Positions 55,421 through 64,000 of a stretch of 64,000 bases of DNA are shown piece by piece. The stretch is from Gnetum montanum (Eukaryota > Streptophyta > Gnetopsida > Gnetales > Gnetaceae), in contig MNCI01030156.1 of the NCBI GenBank assembly GCA_015680685.1, forward strand, positions 130,353 to 194,352, given 5' to 3'. The notes under the pieces were generated by a model that ran no database searches, had not been told where the DNA came from, and saw only the letters and a list, made by a program, of their open reading frames with translations. Every line of letters starts with the position of its first letter. Positions within the stretch are counted from its first letter, which is position 1. The position numbers were made by a program, and so were the translations under genes.

Positions 55421-57380
55421 TATTTACCATATTTTGTACTTGTAAAGTCTACTTTCTTTCACTCCAAAAGTAGATTTTTTTTTGTTCTAATGAGAGCATT
55501 AACATCTCCACATAAAATAACTTTTTGGTGTGAAATAGAAAAAAATAAAGAAATATAGTAGTTACTAAGAATGTAATTTTTAACCATATATACTATTTAT
55601 GATTATCTATTTTATAGCCTTCTATATAATGTATATATTTATCTTATACCAAAAATATAGTGCCACTCAAGATCCTTATATCCATTGGGACCCTTTTGGA
55701 TCTGATAAATCATACCAAATTTAGGATTCTTTTTTATCCTTTTTTTTTTTCATAAATTGGCATTAAGTATTGAAATCAAACTTGTGACTTGGGATTTTCA
55801 TGTTGAGGCTCTTACCATTGAACTAACACCTCATTGTTTGCAATGTTCTTAAACTTTTTCTTTTACATCTATGACACAAAATTTCACCAAACTATTTCAA
55901 GTTCTCTCACCCTTTAGTCTAAGTTCAATGACCTTTAAGATTTTGTTGTTCAAAGATGAACGTCTTCTCCTTTAATATTTTTTTTTCAATGTGTTCACAT
56001 CTTCATTTTCTACTTGCTCTAGGCCAAAAAATCAGAAGTTGTTGTAAATTGTTTCCATATCATTGCTTTCTACCTTACCTTCTTCTTTTTACTCTATCCT
56101 ACCTTGTTTTGTATTTTTGATTTCAATAATCTTAAGTCAATGCACTAGCTTTCCCTCTTGATTAATAACAATTTTTATCCTTGCTTTCATTAGGTTACTC
56201 AAAATTTCTATGTTTTGAGCTTCTAATTTTTTAAAGTTTAATATGAGCAACCACTTTCTCTATGAATGTGAATTTGGACAACAATAGGTTATGATGAACC
56301 TTTGATATCTTTGTCATTGACCTGCTAGAACCAAATTTGTGAGATAAAGCCATAATATAATCTCTATTTTGCTCTCTTGACAATACATTATGAAATAAAG
56401 GTGCTTCTCTATTTTCTTGATCTAAATTCACCTTTTTTATGAAGCTTCGCCTAGATCTAATTCAGGTGTTTGATTCCACTAATAATATTTAAAAATTTAG
56501 TTGGTTTCGGCTGGTTCCATACAGTGTTACCAAATGAATCTTCAGATTCAGGTTGAGCCCATCATTTTTATTGTATTTTTTATTCCTTTCAAATTTCATC
56601 ATTTGAAATGTAATCTTCTCGGAACATTCAACAACTACAGATTCAGGAAACCAAGCAAGTCCTAAAACCAAGCAAGTCCTAACACCTCCTTAGATGATAT
56701 GTCTTTCCAGAAAAATTGTATCGGGAAGCCTTCTTGTTGTATTATTATTTATATATTTCGTACAAAAATCCTATAAAATCCATAAAGGTTCGTTATCAAA
56801 CAGAAGACCTAAATTGTTTGCCAAGATTTCAGAAGTAAACAGATTTCCTCAAATCCTTCTAAACACGAGCGAGAAATCTTTGTGAAGTAAACAGAGGTCG
56901 CTTACGCGGATGCACATACAATTGTGCCGGGCCTGGTTTAGAGAAAAGTAGTGCCGGGCGTGTTTATAAAGTAAGGTAGATTCTGAAAATGGAGAAAAAA
57001 TTATAGTTTGTATAATGCAAGTGTTGAAACTGTGTCGCGGATTCCAAATCGATGTAATGGAATAACTCATCGCGAATATTTATCACTCCATGCCAGTGAG
57101 AGACTTCGACACACCTGCCGTCGCGGAACAAGTCGTGTTGTTTTAATCCATTTGAAACGGTCCCCTTTATTATGATATTAAAAATAAAAGCTAAAGTACA
57201 AAAACGCTGTTGATATTGGTGGGGTTTTCAAACTTGAAACAATTCTTGAGCGTCCCAGATTTCTCAAGCACTTACTTTGAATGATCTCATGCTCTGTACC
57301 TATTCTTAAAATCAGCCGACTGAACACCCGTTCACGAAAACTTCAGAAGAAGTGCAGATAACAGAGAAACTCACCCCAAC
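55421..57380. other. unassigned AT-rich sequence upstream of the UGT pseudogene
   Basis: No recognisable gene. It may hold more decayed LINE sequence on the minus strand, but I could not read any block. 56900-57380 is less AT-rich and is probably the old 5' flank of the UGT gene. Confidence 0.4.
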
Positions 57381-57421
57381 TATCATATATGCCAACCTTG
57401 TATAGCTCTGATCACACAGCC

Positions 57422-58090
57422 ATGGCAGAGCAGCAAAAAGAACAAGAACCAGAAAGATTCCATATTCACATGTTCACAATCGTCATCATGGGGCATGTTA
57501 TTCCATTTGGGGAGCTAACCAGGCGCTTGTGCTCCGACTTCAATTGTGAGGTGACTTTTACATTAGCCAATACAGCAAATTCAATTCTACGCAGGCTCCT
57601 CTATATTTGGATCGCCTTTGCAGCTCCTGTCCACACATCCACGGAGATCCAGAGTCCTTCGGAAGAATCCGGAAACCAAGAGTCATTGGCTCAGGAATGC
57701 CTGCCTCCACTGAAGCAAATTCTCAGCGGTTGTGGAAGAGTCCGTGCCTTCGTGACAACAGTTCTGTTCACGAGCTATGTGCAAGAGATGAGCAGAGCCG
57801 GCATCCCCACTACATATTTTTCACTAACAGTGTTGCGTTTCTGAGCTTGATGCACTGGTTTCCTGATCTCTCGGTTCCATTTCGAGGATTGGATTTGGGT
57901 ATTCATTTGCCTGGTTTGCCTGCCATGGCTGCCAAGGATTTGCCGAGTGATTTGTTCATGGACCCGTCCAGCTCCATCTTCCGCGTGCTTTGAGACGCCA
58001 TTTTCATTATGACAGAGAGGTTGCCTGCAGGAATTCTTGTGAACAGCTTCGATGTTTCAATTGCAGCTCGCAACTTGCGCAATAGACATC
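57422..58090 (+). pseudogene. family-1 UDP-glycosyltransferase, N-terminal part
   Basis: The start chosen is MAEQQKEQEP at 57422 rather than the ATG 33 bases upstream, because plant UGTs begin shortly before the first strand. HIHMFTIVIMGHVIPFGELT contains the GH-x-IPF motif with the catalytic His. Then VRAFVTTVLFTSYVQEMSRAGIP; a 1-base frameshift near 57810 moves to YIFFTNSVAFLSLMHWFPDL and HLPGLPAMAAKDLPS. A TGA at 57991 is followed in frame by LPAGILVNSFD. UGTs transfer sugar from UDP-sugar to small molecules in the cytosol. The pattern suggests the group containing UGT71/72/88, a weak call. Confidence 0.85.
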
Positions 58091-58963
58091 AACGAGTCCA
58101 AATCGTTCACGTCACATTTTAATGATTTTCACTTTCGGAGTGAAACGGTGTTCAATCAAATAGTTTGGTGCCCATGGAACTGTCATTGATAAAGTCAAAG
58201 AAGTCAGTAGGCTCATATCAACTTCGATTACATTTTAAGGGCTACGCCCCACGATCATTAACAACGGTAAATGTTCATTGGTGGTTCATATCTGATTAGG
58301 TAACATTGAAAGCGGTATGGTCAGCAAAATGGTAAATGTTAAACCTTGTGTTCCACATCACATCTTGTGACATTTTAAGGGTTACGTTTCATGTTCATCA
58401 ATAATGACAACCATGATAGTATTTTAAATGTTAGGGGATGGTTGTCCATATTACCTTAGGTAGCATATCAAAGGTTACGTTTTATAGTCATCAAAAATAA
58501 AAAATGCAAGTTACTTCAGAAAATGAGCAATGCATTATCTAACCAATTAGGAGCCCTTATATTATCAAGATCATCGATAATGATAATTATGATATCAACT
58601 CATCCATCAAGGTATCAAGATCACCTTTATACATGTGACTTGTCACCTAGTGCTTCTATGTCAAGAATCTTCCTACTAAGCTACTATACCAAATTAAAGC
58701 ACAGGTAAAATATATTTTGATTAGAGTACTTATTGATGTAATATTAACAATGTTTATTAGTAAACTCATTATCATGGATTTTTTATCAAGTTTACAATAG
58801 TAAGAATTATGATAGGAGACCAATTATAGGCCTTGATCTTTAAAATACATAAATCTCTTTCTTCCTTCAAAGCCAATAAGAGGTAACTCGAGTAGTTAAC
58901 TCATTGTTAGTTAGGGATTTGTAGGTAAGAGGTTACCAATTTGAGTCATACTTAAAAGGCATC
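58091..58963 (+). other. sequence between UGT part 1 and element D
   Basis: Either an intron or inserted sequence. It holds three degenerate copies of a word like 'acattttaagggttacg' plus 'catcaataatgac' (58229, 58371, 58465) spaced about 95-140 bases. No gene seen; the open stretch 58523-58708 has no family features. Confidence 0.4.
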
Positions 58964-58968
58964 CTTGT
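58964..58968. repeat. target-site duplication of element D (CTTGT)
   Basis: CTTGT on both sides (58964-58968, 62197-62201). Confidence 0.93.
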
Positions 58969-59772
58969 TGATGTCACGATATCGCATACGTGATATCGCG
59001 TCATCCCCCATGATATCGCGTACACAATATCGCGGCACACCGTCATATCTATAAATAAGAGGCGGCTCTCCCTTGTTTCTCATCCTAGGCTTAGATCATA
59101 GTGAAACTCTAGCAGTTTGATCTCTCCAGAGATAGAATATTTTCTACCCGCAGTAGGAACTCCAAAGTGAACGGATCTTTATTCGAGCAGACATTGTACC
59201 TGAACACAAGTTTGTGTATGGCAATAAAGACGAACTTCTTAGATAAACCTTGTAGTACATGGAATAGGCTAATTAGGATTTTATTTACTGTTATTTATTA
59301 TTTGTCATTTAAATGATTTATTAGTTATTAAATCTTTCTCAACCCTTCTCTCCTAGTTAAGTGCCTCAACACGACCGCTTCGAGCACATGCGTTACGCGT
59401 GGTGATCCCAGCAACGACTAGCGTTTGGTAACCATGGTTGCATTGGTTCAGGGTGTGAACGGTAAGTGGGAACGGATGCTGACGCTAGGTTAATTCAAGC
59501 TTAGTTAGTTAGTTAGAGTTAGTTAATTAGTTTCTTCAACCCTTCACCTCTCAGCATAGGAGATAAAACATAAAAGACTATAAAAATCATATACCTCAGA
59601 CTTACTTAACCATACACCGTGACAAATACAAGTAAGTCTGGGAAGACAATGAATAATCAACCTTAAGTGTTCCATGAGGCATGTAGGCACTTAGTCTGCG
59701 GAGTTCGACCGGATCGTGCATGTTACGCTCGTATTCGTATGGTTGAGTGTAGGGGTACCTTGCCACTCATCA
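58969..59772 (+). repeat. 5' LTR of element D
   Basis: 804 bp, TGATGTC to CTCATCA, with CGATATCGC repeats at 58976-59037, TATA, and 'gaacggatctttattcgagcag' / 'aataaagacgaac' motifs. Confidence 0.93.
59049..59058 (+). promoter_or_regulatory. TATA box of element D
   Basis: CTATAAATAAG then AGGCGGCTCTCCC. The only copy left in D, because the second LTR lacks U3. Confidence 0.65.
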
Positions 59773-59791
59773 TTGGCGCCATTGCCGGGGA
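59773..59791 (+). promoter_or_regulatory. primer binding site, tRNA-Asp type (D)
   Basis: TTGGCGCCATTGCCGGGGA: 17 of 18 complementary to tRNA-Asp(GUC). Best match in the window. Confidence 0.93.
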
Positions 59792-59914
59792 CTAAGTGTT
59801 TGTGCACTAAGTAGAACATAGGAAATTACTCACATCATTGGGAGCTTAAACGAACCTTAGGATTAATTAAATGAAAAATCATATAACGGTTAAATAGCAC
59901 ACCGATAAATAACA

Positions 59915-61708
59915 ATGTCTTCTTCTTCTAACAAAAGTATTACACCACCTAGGGACAATACTAGAGACAGTCGGCAATCTAAAATGCATAACCTAAGTTC
60001 GTTAGTTCCTCAACAATATAGGGTGGAATATACTCATCCTGATGAGTATATACCTAATTTTACTTTTATCCTCCATCAGGATGAACAGATGCGCTGGAGA
60101 GACTTGCAAGGTAACATTGTGTTACCTCTGGATCATGCAGTCCCAAACATGCTCCTCTATGCTTTGGCACAAATCGGCATGACTCAGCTCTATGCTAAGT
60201 ACGTTATAGGAGATTTTGACATGAGGAATTACCATCCCACAGCTCTACAACGTATGAGGGACTCAAGGCAGGAGAGCCAACATACATTGTTGAAGGGCAA
60301 AGAGGTCCCACACGTCCTAAGTGAAATCGGAGATGGTGAAACACTCATAACGGGTTCTCTATCAAAAGATGTTCCCCCTCCTAACAATAGTGAAGAGGTA
60401 GGATATCAGAACCTATGATCCATGATACACAACCCTGGTTCTAATCTCCATGAACACCAGCTGTTCACTGAGGGAACAAAAACACATGACAAGGACGGGC
60501 ACTCAGATCTTCATCACGATCAGGGCTGAAGCCATCGAAGAGAAGGTAGGAAACATCATCATGGCGATGGTTCTCATTCTTCTTCCCCTTCTTCACATCA
60601 TTCACCCTCTCCTTCCACATCTGGGGTGCAGCCATCATGAGCACAATGGTGAGGATAGAGGTAGGCAAGATGAGAGACCTCGATGAGAGAGTCGAGAGAG
60701 AGGACAAGGGCATGAACGAAGGGAAAGTAGGGAACAACGTAGACATCATAGACATCATGAAAGAGATGATCATGACGAACCCCTACTTGCCACCCGAAGC
60801 ATGCTAAATATAATGGAGGCAGTTAGGATACCCACAAGGCATCAAAGAGATAGCCGGATCAAGCATTTAGACATAAAAAATATCCCACGCTTTGAAGGGG
60901 GATACAACGTTGATCCACAACATCATTTACAGGAATTTCACGATGCCTGCACCTTGCAAAATATAGAGAATGAATGGCAGAAACTAAAGTTGTTTCCCAG
61001 GACACTCATCAAGGAAGCAGAGAGTTGGTACCAGTCCTTAGAACTAGAAACCATTAGGAGATGGAGTACAATGTTAGAACTCTTCAACGATAAATATCAA
61101 ACGTACTCCAGAGTGTCTAATTTACGTAAAAAGATCCAAGGATGGAAGCAAGGTAATCATAAACCGTTGGATGCTGCCATGGGCCGCTACTATGCATTGT
61201 TACATCATTGCCCGAGCCATGGTTATGCACAGCGGGATCAACTCCACCACATCGTAGATGGGCTAAGGTATGAAACTAGGAGAACCCTTGGGACTTATGC
61301 CCAAGGAAGATTATCAGAACTTAGATCCCATGAAATTCATCGCTTGTTGGAACAAGTAGCCAAAGAAGAAGGTGAGCTACGAAAAAGGGAAAGTGCGGAA
61401 GAATATAACCGTGATCCCTTTCTTTGAAAGAAGGGAGTGAAATTGTGCGATGAAGAGGATGAGTCACCACTCGAAGAGTTGGTGAACAGAAAAACCTTGT
61501 CACTTCAAAAGCTAACAACAGAAGTATCGGCTAAGGTAGATGAGGTATGGAGCTCCTTAGATAGTAAAATTGAAACTGTCCTAAAGATTGTAGAGGAGTC
61601 TAAGGAGGAACGAAGTAGTGACAAGAACAAGACAAAGCAAAGAGATTCAGGCCCTGCACGTGACAAGGGTAAGGGGAAAATAACTATCTCCGATGAGGTT
61701 GTGGACTC
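59915..61708 (+). pseudogene. gag of element D, truncated
   Basis: Starts MSSSSNKSITPP at 59915 and is open to 60418 (167 codons: HPDEYIPNFTFILHQDEQ, DLQGNIVLP, DHAVPNMLLYALAQIG). Stop, frameshift through the His/Ser-rich middle, then 60801-61427 open for 208 codons: FEGGYNVDPQHHLQEFHDAC, LFPRTLIKEAESWYQSLE, RRWSTMLELFNDKYQ, QVAKEEGELRKRE (Retrotrans_gag core). After one TGA (61425) the frame continues to 61708 (DEEDESPLEELVNRK, coiled-coil-like VDEVWSSLDSKIETVLKIV). The remainder is deleted at the LTR junction. Confidence 0.88.
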
Positions 61709-62196
61709 AAGTTTGTGTACGGCAATAAAGACGAACTTCTTGGATAAACCTTGCAGTACATGGAATAGGGTAATTAGGATTTTATTTACTGTTATTTATT
61801 ATTTGTCATTTAAATACTTTATTAGTTATTAAATCTTTCTCAACCCTTCTCTCCTAGTTAAGTGCCTAAGTACGACCACTTCGAGCACATGTGTTACGCG
61901 TGGTGATCCCAGCAACGAGTTTCTTCGTATGGTTAGTTAGAGTTAGTTAATTAGTTTCTTCAACCCTTCACCTCTCAGCATAGGAGATAAAACATAAAAG
62001 ACTATAAAAATCATATACCTCAGACTTACTTAACCATACACCGTGACGAATACAAGTAAGTCTGGGAAGACAACGAATAATCAACCTTAAGTGTTCCATG
62101 AGGCGTGTAGGCACTTAGTCTGCGGAGTTCGACCGGATCGTGCATGTTACGCTCGTATTCGTATGGTTGAGTGTAGGGGTACCTTGCCACTCATCA
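61708..62196 (+). repeat. truncated 3' LTR of element D
   Basis: Corresponds to 59207-59772. U3 with TATA is missing. The join reads 'gtggactcaagtttgtg': gag 'gtggactc' plus LTR 'aagtttgtg'. A second internal deletion with filler lies at 61917-61935. Confidence 0.9.
61917..61935 (+). other. deletion scar with apparently templated filler
   Basis: After 'agcaacga' the LTR should continue 'ctagcgtttgg', but about 100 bases are replaced by 'gtttcttcgtatggtt'. The two halves of the filler occur nearby: 'agtttcttc' (59528 and 61950 regions) and 'ttcgtatggtt' (near 62158). Confidence 0.7.
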
Positions 62197-62201
62197 CTTG
62201 T

Positions 62202-62884
62202 ATTCCTCTATAATTCTTTTAATATCATGTTAGATTTATGTGTTAGGGGTATTTCTATACTTAAATTGTTTTGGATCTTGACCCCTTCCATTTACTCTTT
62301 TAATTTTCAAAACCGAATGAATTTGAACTTCATGTATAATATGTTTATATTATGCCTACCAAAAAAACCTTTTTTAAAAGATGATATACAATCATACCTT
62401 TATACATATGGTAATATGGTTTTTATCACCAATGGCATGGTAGGACACCAAGGCTCAAAGCAACTTTGTAAATAAAACCACCTTTATTGCAATAGTCTCG
62501 TAAAGTATCACAATGTCTTTCACTTAACTTTTGAAAACCATAACAATGTCTTTCACTTATTGATGTATTCGATTATTGTAAGTTAAATGATCATATATGA
62601 TAAGGCATCACCAAGAAGAAGTCCAATCAACTAGAAGGAAAAGTTCGGACCACCAACTACTTTAAGCGGGGACCATGGATATTAAACGTACATATCAAGG
62701 TAGAACCGACAACAGCAAGCGACGACGATTAACTAATTAAAATTTTTTTAAAAAAGGTAAAAATCTTATAATATCACGGACGGGTTCGACCCTACTTTCT
62801 AGGTTTTCGGTGCTTTGGTACCTAATACTGCATGACTTCATGTACGTTAAGCTCCATGTGGTCAAACAGATGAAGGAGATGATA
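62202..62884 (+). other. sequence between element D and UGT part 2
   Basis: AT-rich, no recognisable gene. It resumes the sequence left of D after the TSD. Contains a short direct repeat 'acaatgtctttcacttaa/ttg' (62510 and 62543). Confidence 0.4.
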
Positions 62885-63559
62885 TCACGGGTATACTGCA
62901 TAGCATAGGCCCCATTGTGCCATCAGACAACGCAGACGACGGAGACGCGTATTGCCTAACATGGCTAGATCAGCAGCCGCAAGCCTCTGTGCTGTTCCTG
63001 TGCTTCGGAAGCAAGGCTACTCTTTCAGAGCCCCAGCTGTGTCAGATACAACAGGCTCTGCGCAACTCCAAGCAGAGGTTCCTGTGGAGCAGAGGTTCCT
63101 GTGGATTCTTCGTAGGCCTCCCGGGGCAGAAGCGGAACAAAAGAATGCAGGATTATTTGGGAACCACTGCGGCTTTGTTACAGAAACATGGGTCCCGCAG
63201 TTGGCAATTCTGCGACATGCGGCCATTGCTGGGTTCATGAGCCACTGCGGATGGAACTCCACTCTGAAGAGTATCTGCTGTGGCGTGCCCTTCCGTGGCC
63301 GCAGAGCAATCCACCAATGCTTTGATGATTGTTCAGGATTGTTCAGGAATATGGCTTGGGAGTTCCGTTGCAGAGAGACGACGATGGATTCGTGATGGCC
63401 GAGTATCTTGAGAAGGCGATTGTGCAGCTGATGGAAGGTGAGCAGGGACAAAGAGCCAGAGAACCGGCGCTCCTGCTGAAGCAGGAGATCAGCGAAGCTC
63501 TGCAATGTAGTGGAAGCTCCAGGAAAGCCATGGCTGATTTGGTGTCAAGCTGGAACTAG
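62885..63559 (+). pseudogene. family-1 UDP-glycosyltransferase, C-terminal part
   Basis: GPIVPSDN, then LTWLDQQPQASVLFLCFGSKA (UGT: LDWLD-QP-SVVFLCFGS) up to QRFLW. A 17 bp tandem duplication (63071-63104) then shifts the frame. The PSPG box begins at 63189: WVPQLAILRHAAIAGFMSHC, GWNSTLKSICCGVP; after a frameshift near 63290 PWPQSNPPM stands where VAWP-x-x-x-D/EQ is expected. The box binds UDP-sugar; its last acidic-Gln pair is absent. A stop follows, then the C-terminal helices 63329-63559 ending VSSWN. Two coding parts together give about 440 codons, near a whole UGT minus about 25-30 residues. Confidence 0.88.
63071..63104 (+). repeat. 17 bp perfect tandem duplication in the UGT pseudogene
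   Basis: AGCAGAGGTTCCTGTGG twice in a row. Since 17 is not a multiple of 3, it shifts the UGT frame just before the PSPG box. Confidence 0.95.
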
Positions 63560-64000
63560 CACATGACAAAGATTGCACAATCTGCAATTTTTGCATGTTT
63601 CCTGAGTGTGCCTGTTTGTTGTTTCGTCCAGTAAAACAGAATGCGATCCATTTGAACTGTTTGAACATTTGGGTGACTTTTTTTCCCTTTTTTTTTTGTC
63701 TTACTGCAAAATTAAATTAAGCCATCTCTGATGGAAGCTGGATTTTGTTTTTGGAAAACAGATAAGAGACTAACACTGGTGTGAAACAGAAAAACGATTT
63801 CTCATTTCTTTGACTCGGAAACTAATCTGGAAGCCGTGATCAGATCAGAGGTTGAAAAATTACCACCAAACACTGTAGCCGCAAGCCCAACCCCACATTA
63901 AAGTTCCGAACATTGATCCGTGACTTTAGTAACGCTTCTAACCACAAGTGCCACGGTATCGAGCGCTGCGTAGTACATTACCATGCCGTCTTATTTATTA
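63560..64000 (+). other. 3' flank of the UGT pseudogene
   Basis: No further gene. T-rich run at 63679-63698. Possibly the old 3' untranslated region. Confidence 0.45.

Larger units (their letters stand above)
58969..62196 (+). mobile_element. LTR retrotransposon D (same family as A), internally deleted, inside the UGT pseudogene
   Basis: Full 5' LTR (58969-59772), primer site, gag, then a direct join at about 61708 to the 3' part of the second LTR. Protease, pol, the 3' region and U3 of the 3' LTR are missing. Perfect TSD and little LTR divergence make it the youngest-looking insertion here. Confidence 0.93.

Noticed and set aside
55421-57380. Endonuclease/ORF1 part of the RTE LINE upstream of its RT
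   Set aside because: No endonuclease block could be read on the minus strand; the similarity fades after about 55420.
58523-58708. Missing middle exon of the UGT between its two parts
   Set aside because: The open frame here has no UGT motif; the missing 25-30 residues were not found in 58091-58963 or 62202-62884.
1085-62196. Possible caulimovirus or other integrated virus
   Set aside because: Elements have LTRs, TSDs and PR-RT-RH-IN order with integrase; no movement protein or coat motif seen.
1-64000. CRISPR arrays, bacterial operons, phage or plasmid features
   Set aside because: No regularly spaced repeats of that type, no ribosome-binding sites with gene clusters; content is plant nuclear repeat DNA.

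Overview
The window looks like nuclear DNA of a large-genome, repeat-rich, AT-rich seed plant. Plant Ty3/gypsy elements primed by tRNA-Asp, an RTE-type LINE, fragments of a plant TIR-NLR-style LRR gene and a plant family-1 UDP-glycosyltransferase all point that way. A gymnosperm is plausible but not shown. No gene here looks intact. Nearly everything is nested, decayed retrotransposon sequence.

Layout. (1) 1-25455 is a tandem LTR-internal-LTR-internal-LTR arrangement of one element family, called F here (LTR tail 1-352, LTRs 10325-11726 and 24045-25455). Its internal parts carry a gag-like fragment, a leucine-rich-repeat fragment of an NLR resistance gene and a fragment of the glucosidase II beta subunit. 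The first internal region is split by element E (1085-7873, minus). The second is split by element G (13999-23201, plus, LTRs TGTTGATG...CATCAACA). G itself contains solo LTR H (16069-16906). (2) 25456-26644 is unassigned. (3) 26650-36434 is element A (minus), the most complete member of an Athila/Tat-like Ty3/gypsy family with matching 770 bp LTRs and TSD GTTAT. Its gag-pol is essentially one reading frame broken by stops and two frameshifts. (4) 36440-38688 is unassigned, with a GC-richer island and a faint tRNA-like segment. (5) 38694-47253 is element B (plus, TSD ATTTG), which lacks RNase H and the integrase core. (6) 47329-47548 plus 54467-about 55420 is one RTE-type LINE (minus), split by element C (47549-54461, minus, TSD ATCTT), which lacks all of RT-RH-IN. 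One C LTR contains a 388 bp run of N. (7) 57422-63559 is a UDP-glycosyltransferase pseudogene whose two coding parts are separated by element D (58969-62196, plus, TSD CTTGT) and about 1.5 kb of other sequence.

How the parts relate. A, B, C, D, E and H belong to one family: LTR tips TGATGAG...CTCATCA, a U3 TATA box (CTATAAATA), a tRNA-Asp primer site directly after the LTR, and in A, B, C and E a long region between pol and the 3' LTR. That region carries a conserved reading frame on the opposite strand. Only A keeps recognisable RT, RNase H and integrase together. E, B, C, D and G have each lost pol parts with different breakpoints.

The most unusual content is family F, an LTR-flanked unit with pieces of at least two unrelated host genes, present twice with shared disabling stops, followed by the conserved antisense frame of the A/B/C/E family. 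Protein assignments come from reading motifs by eye. No database search was run.
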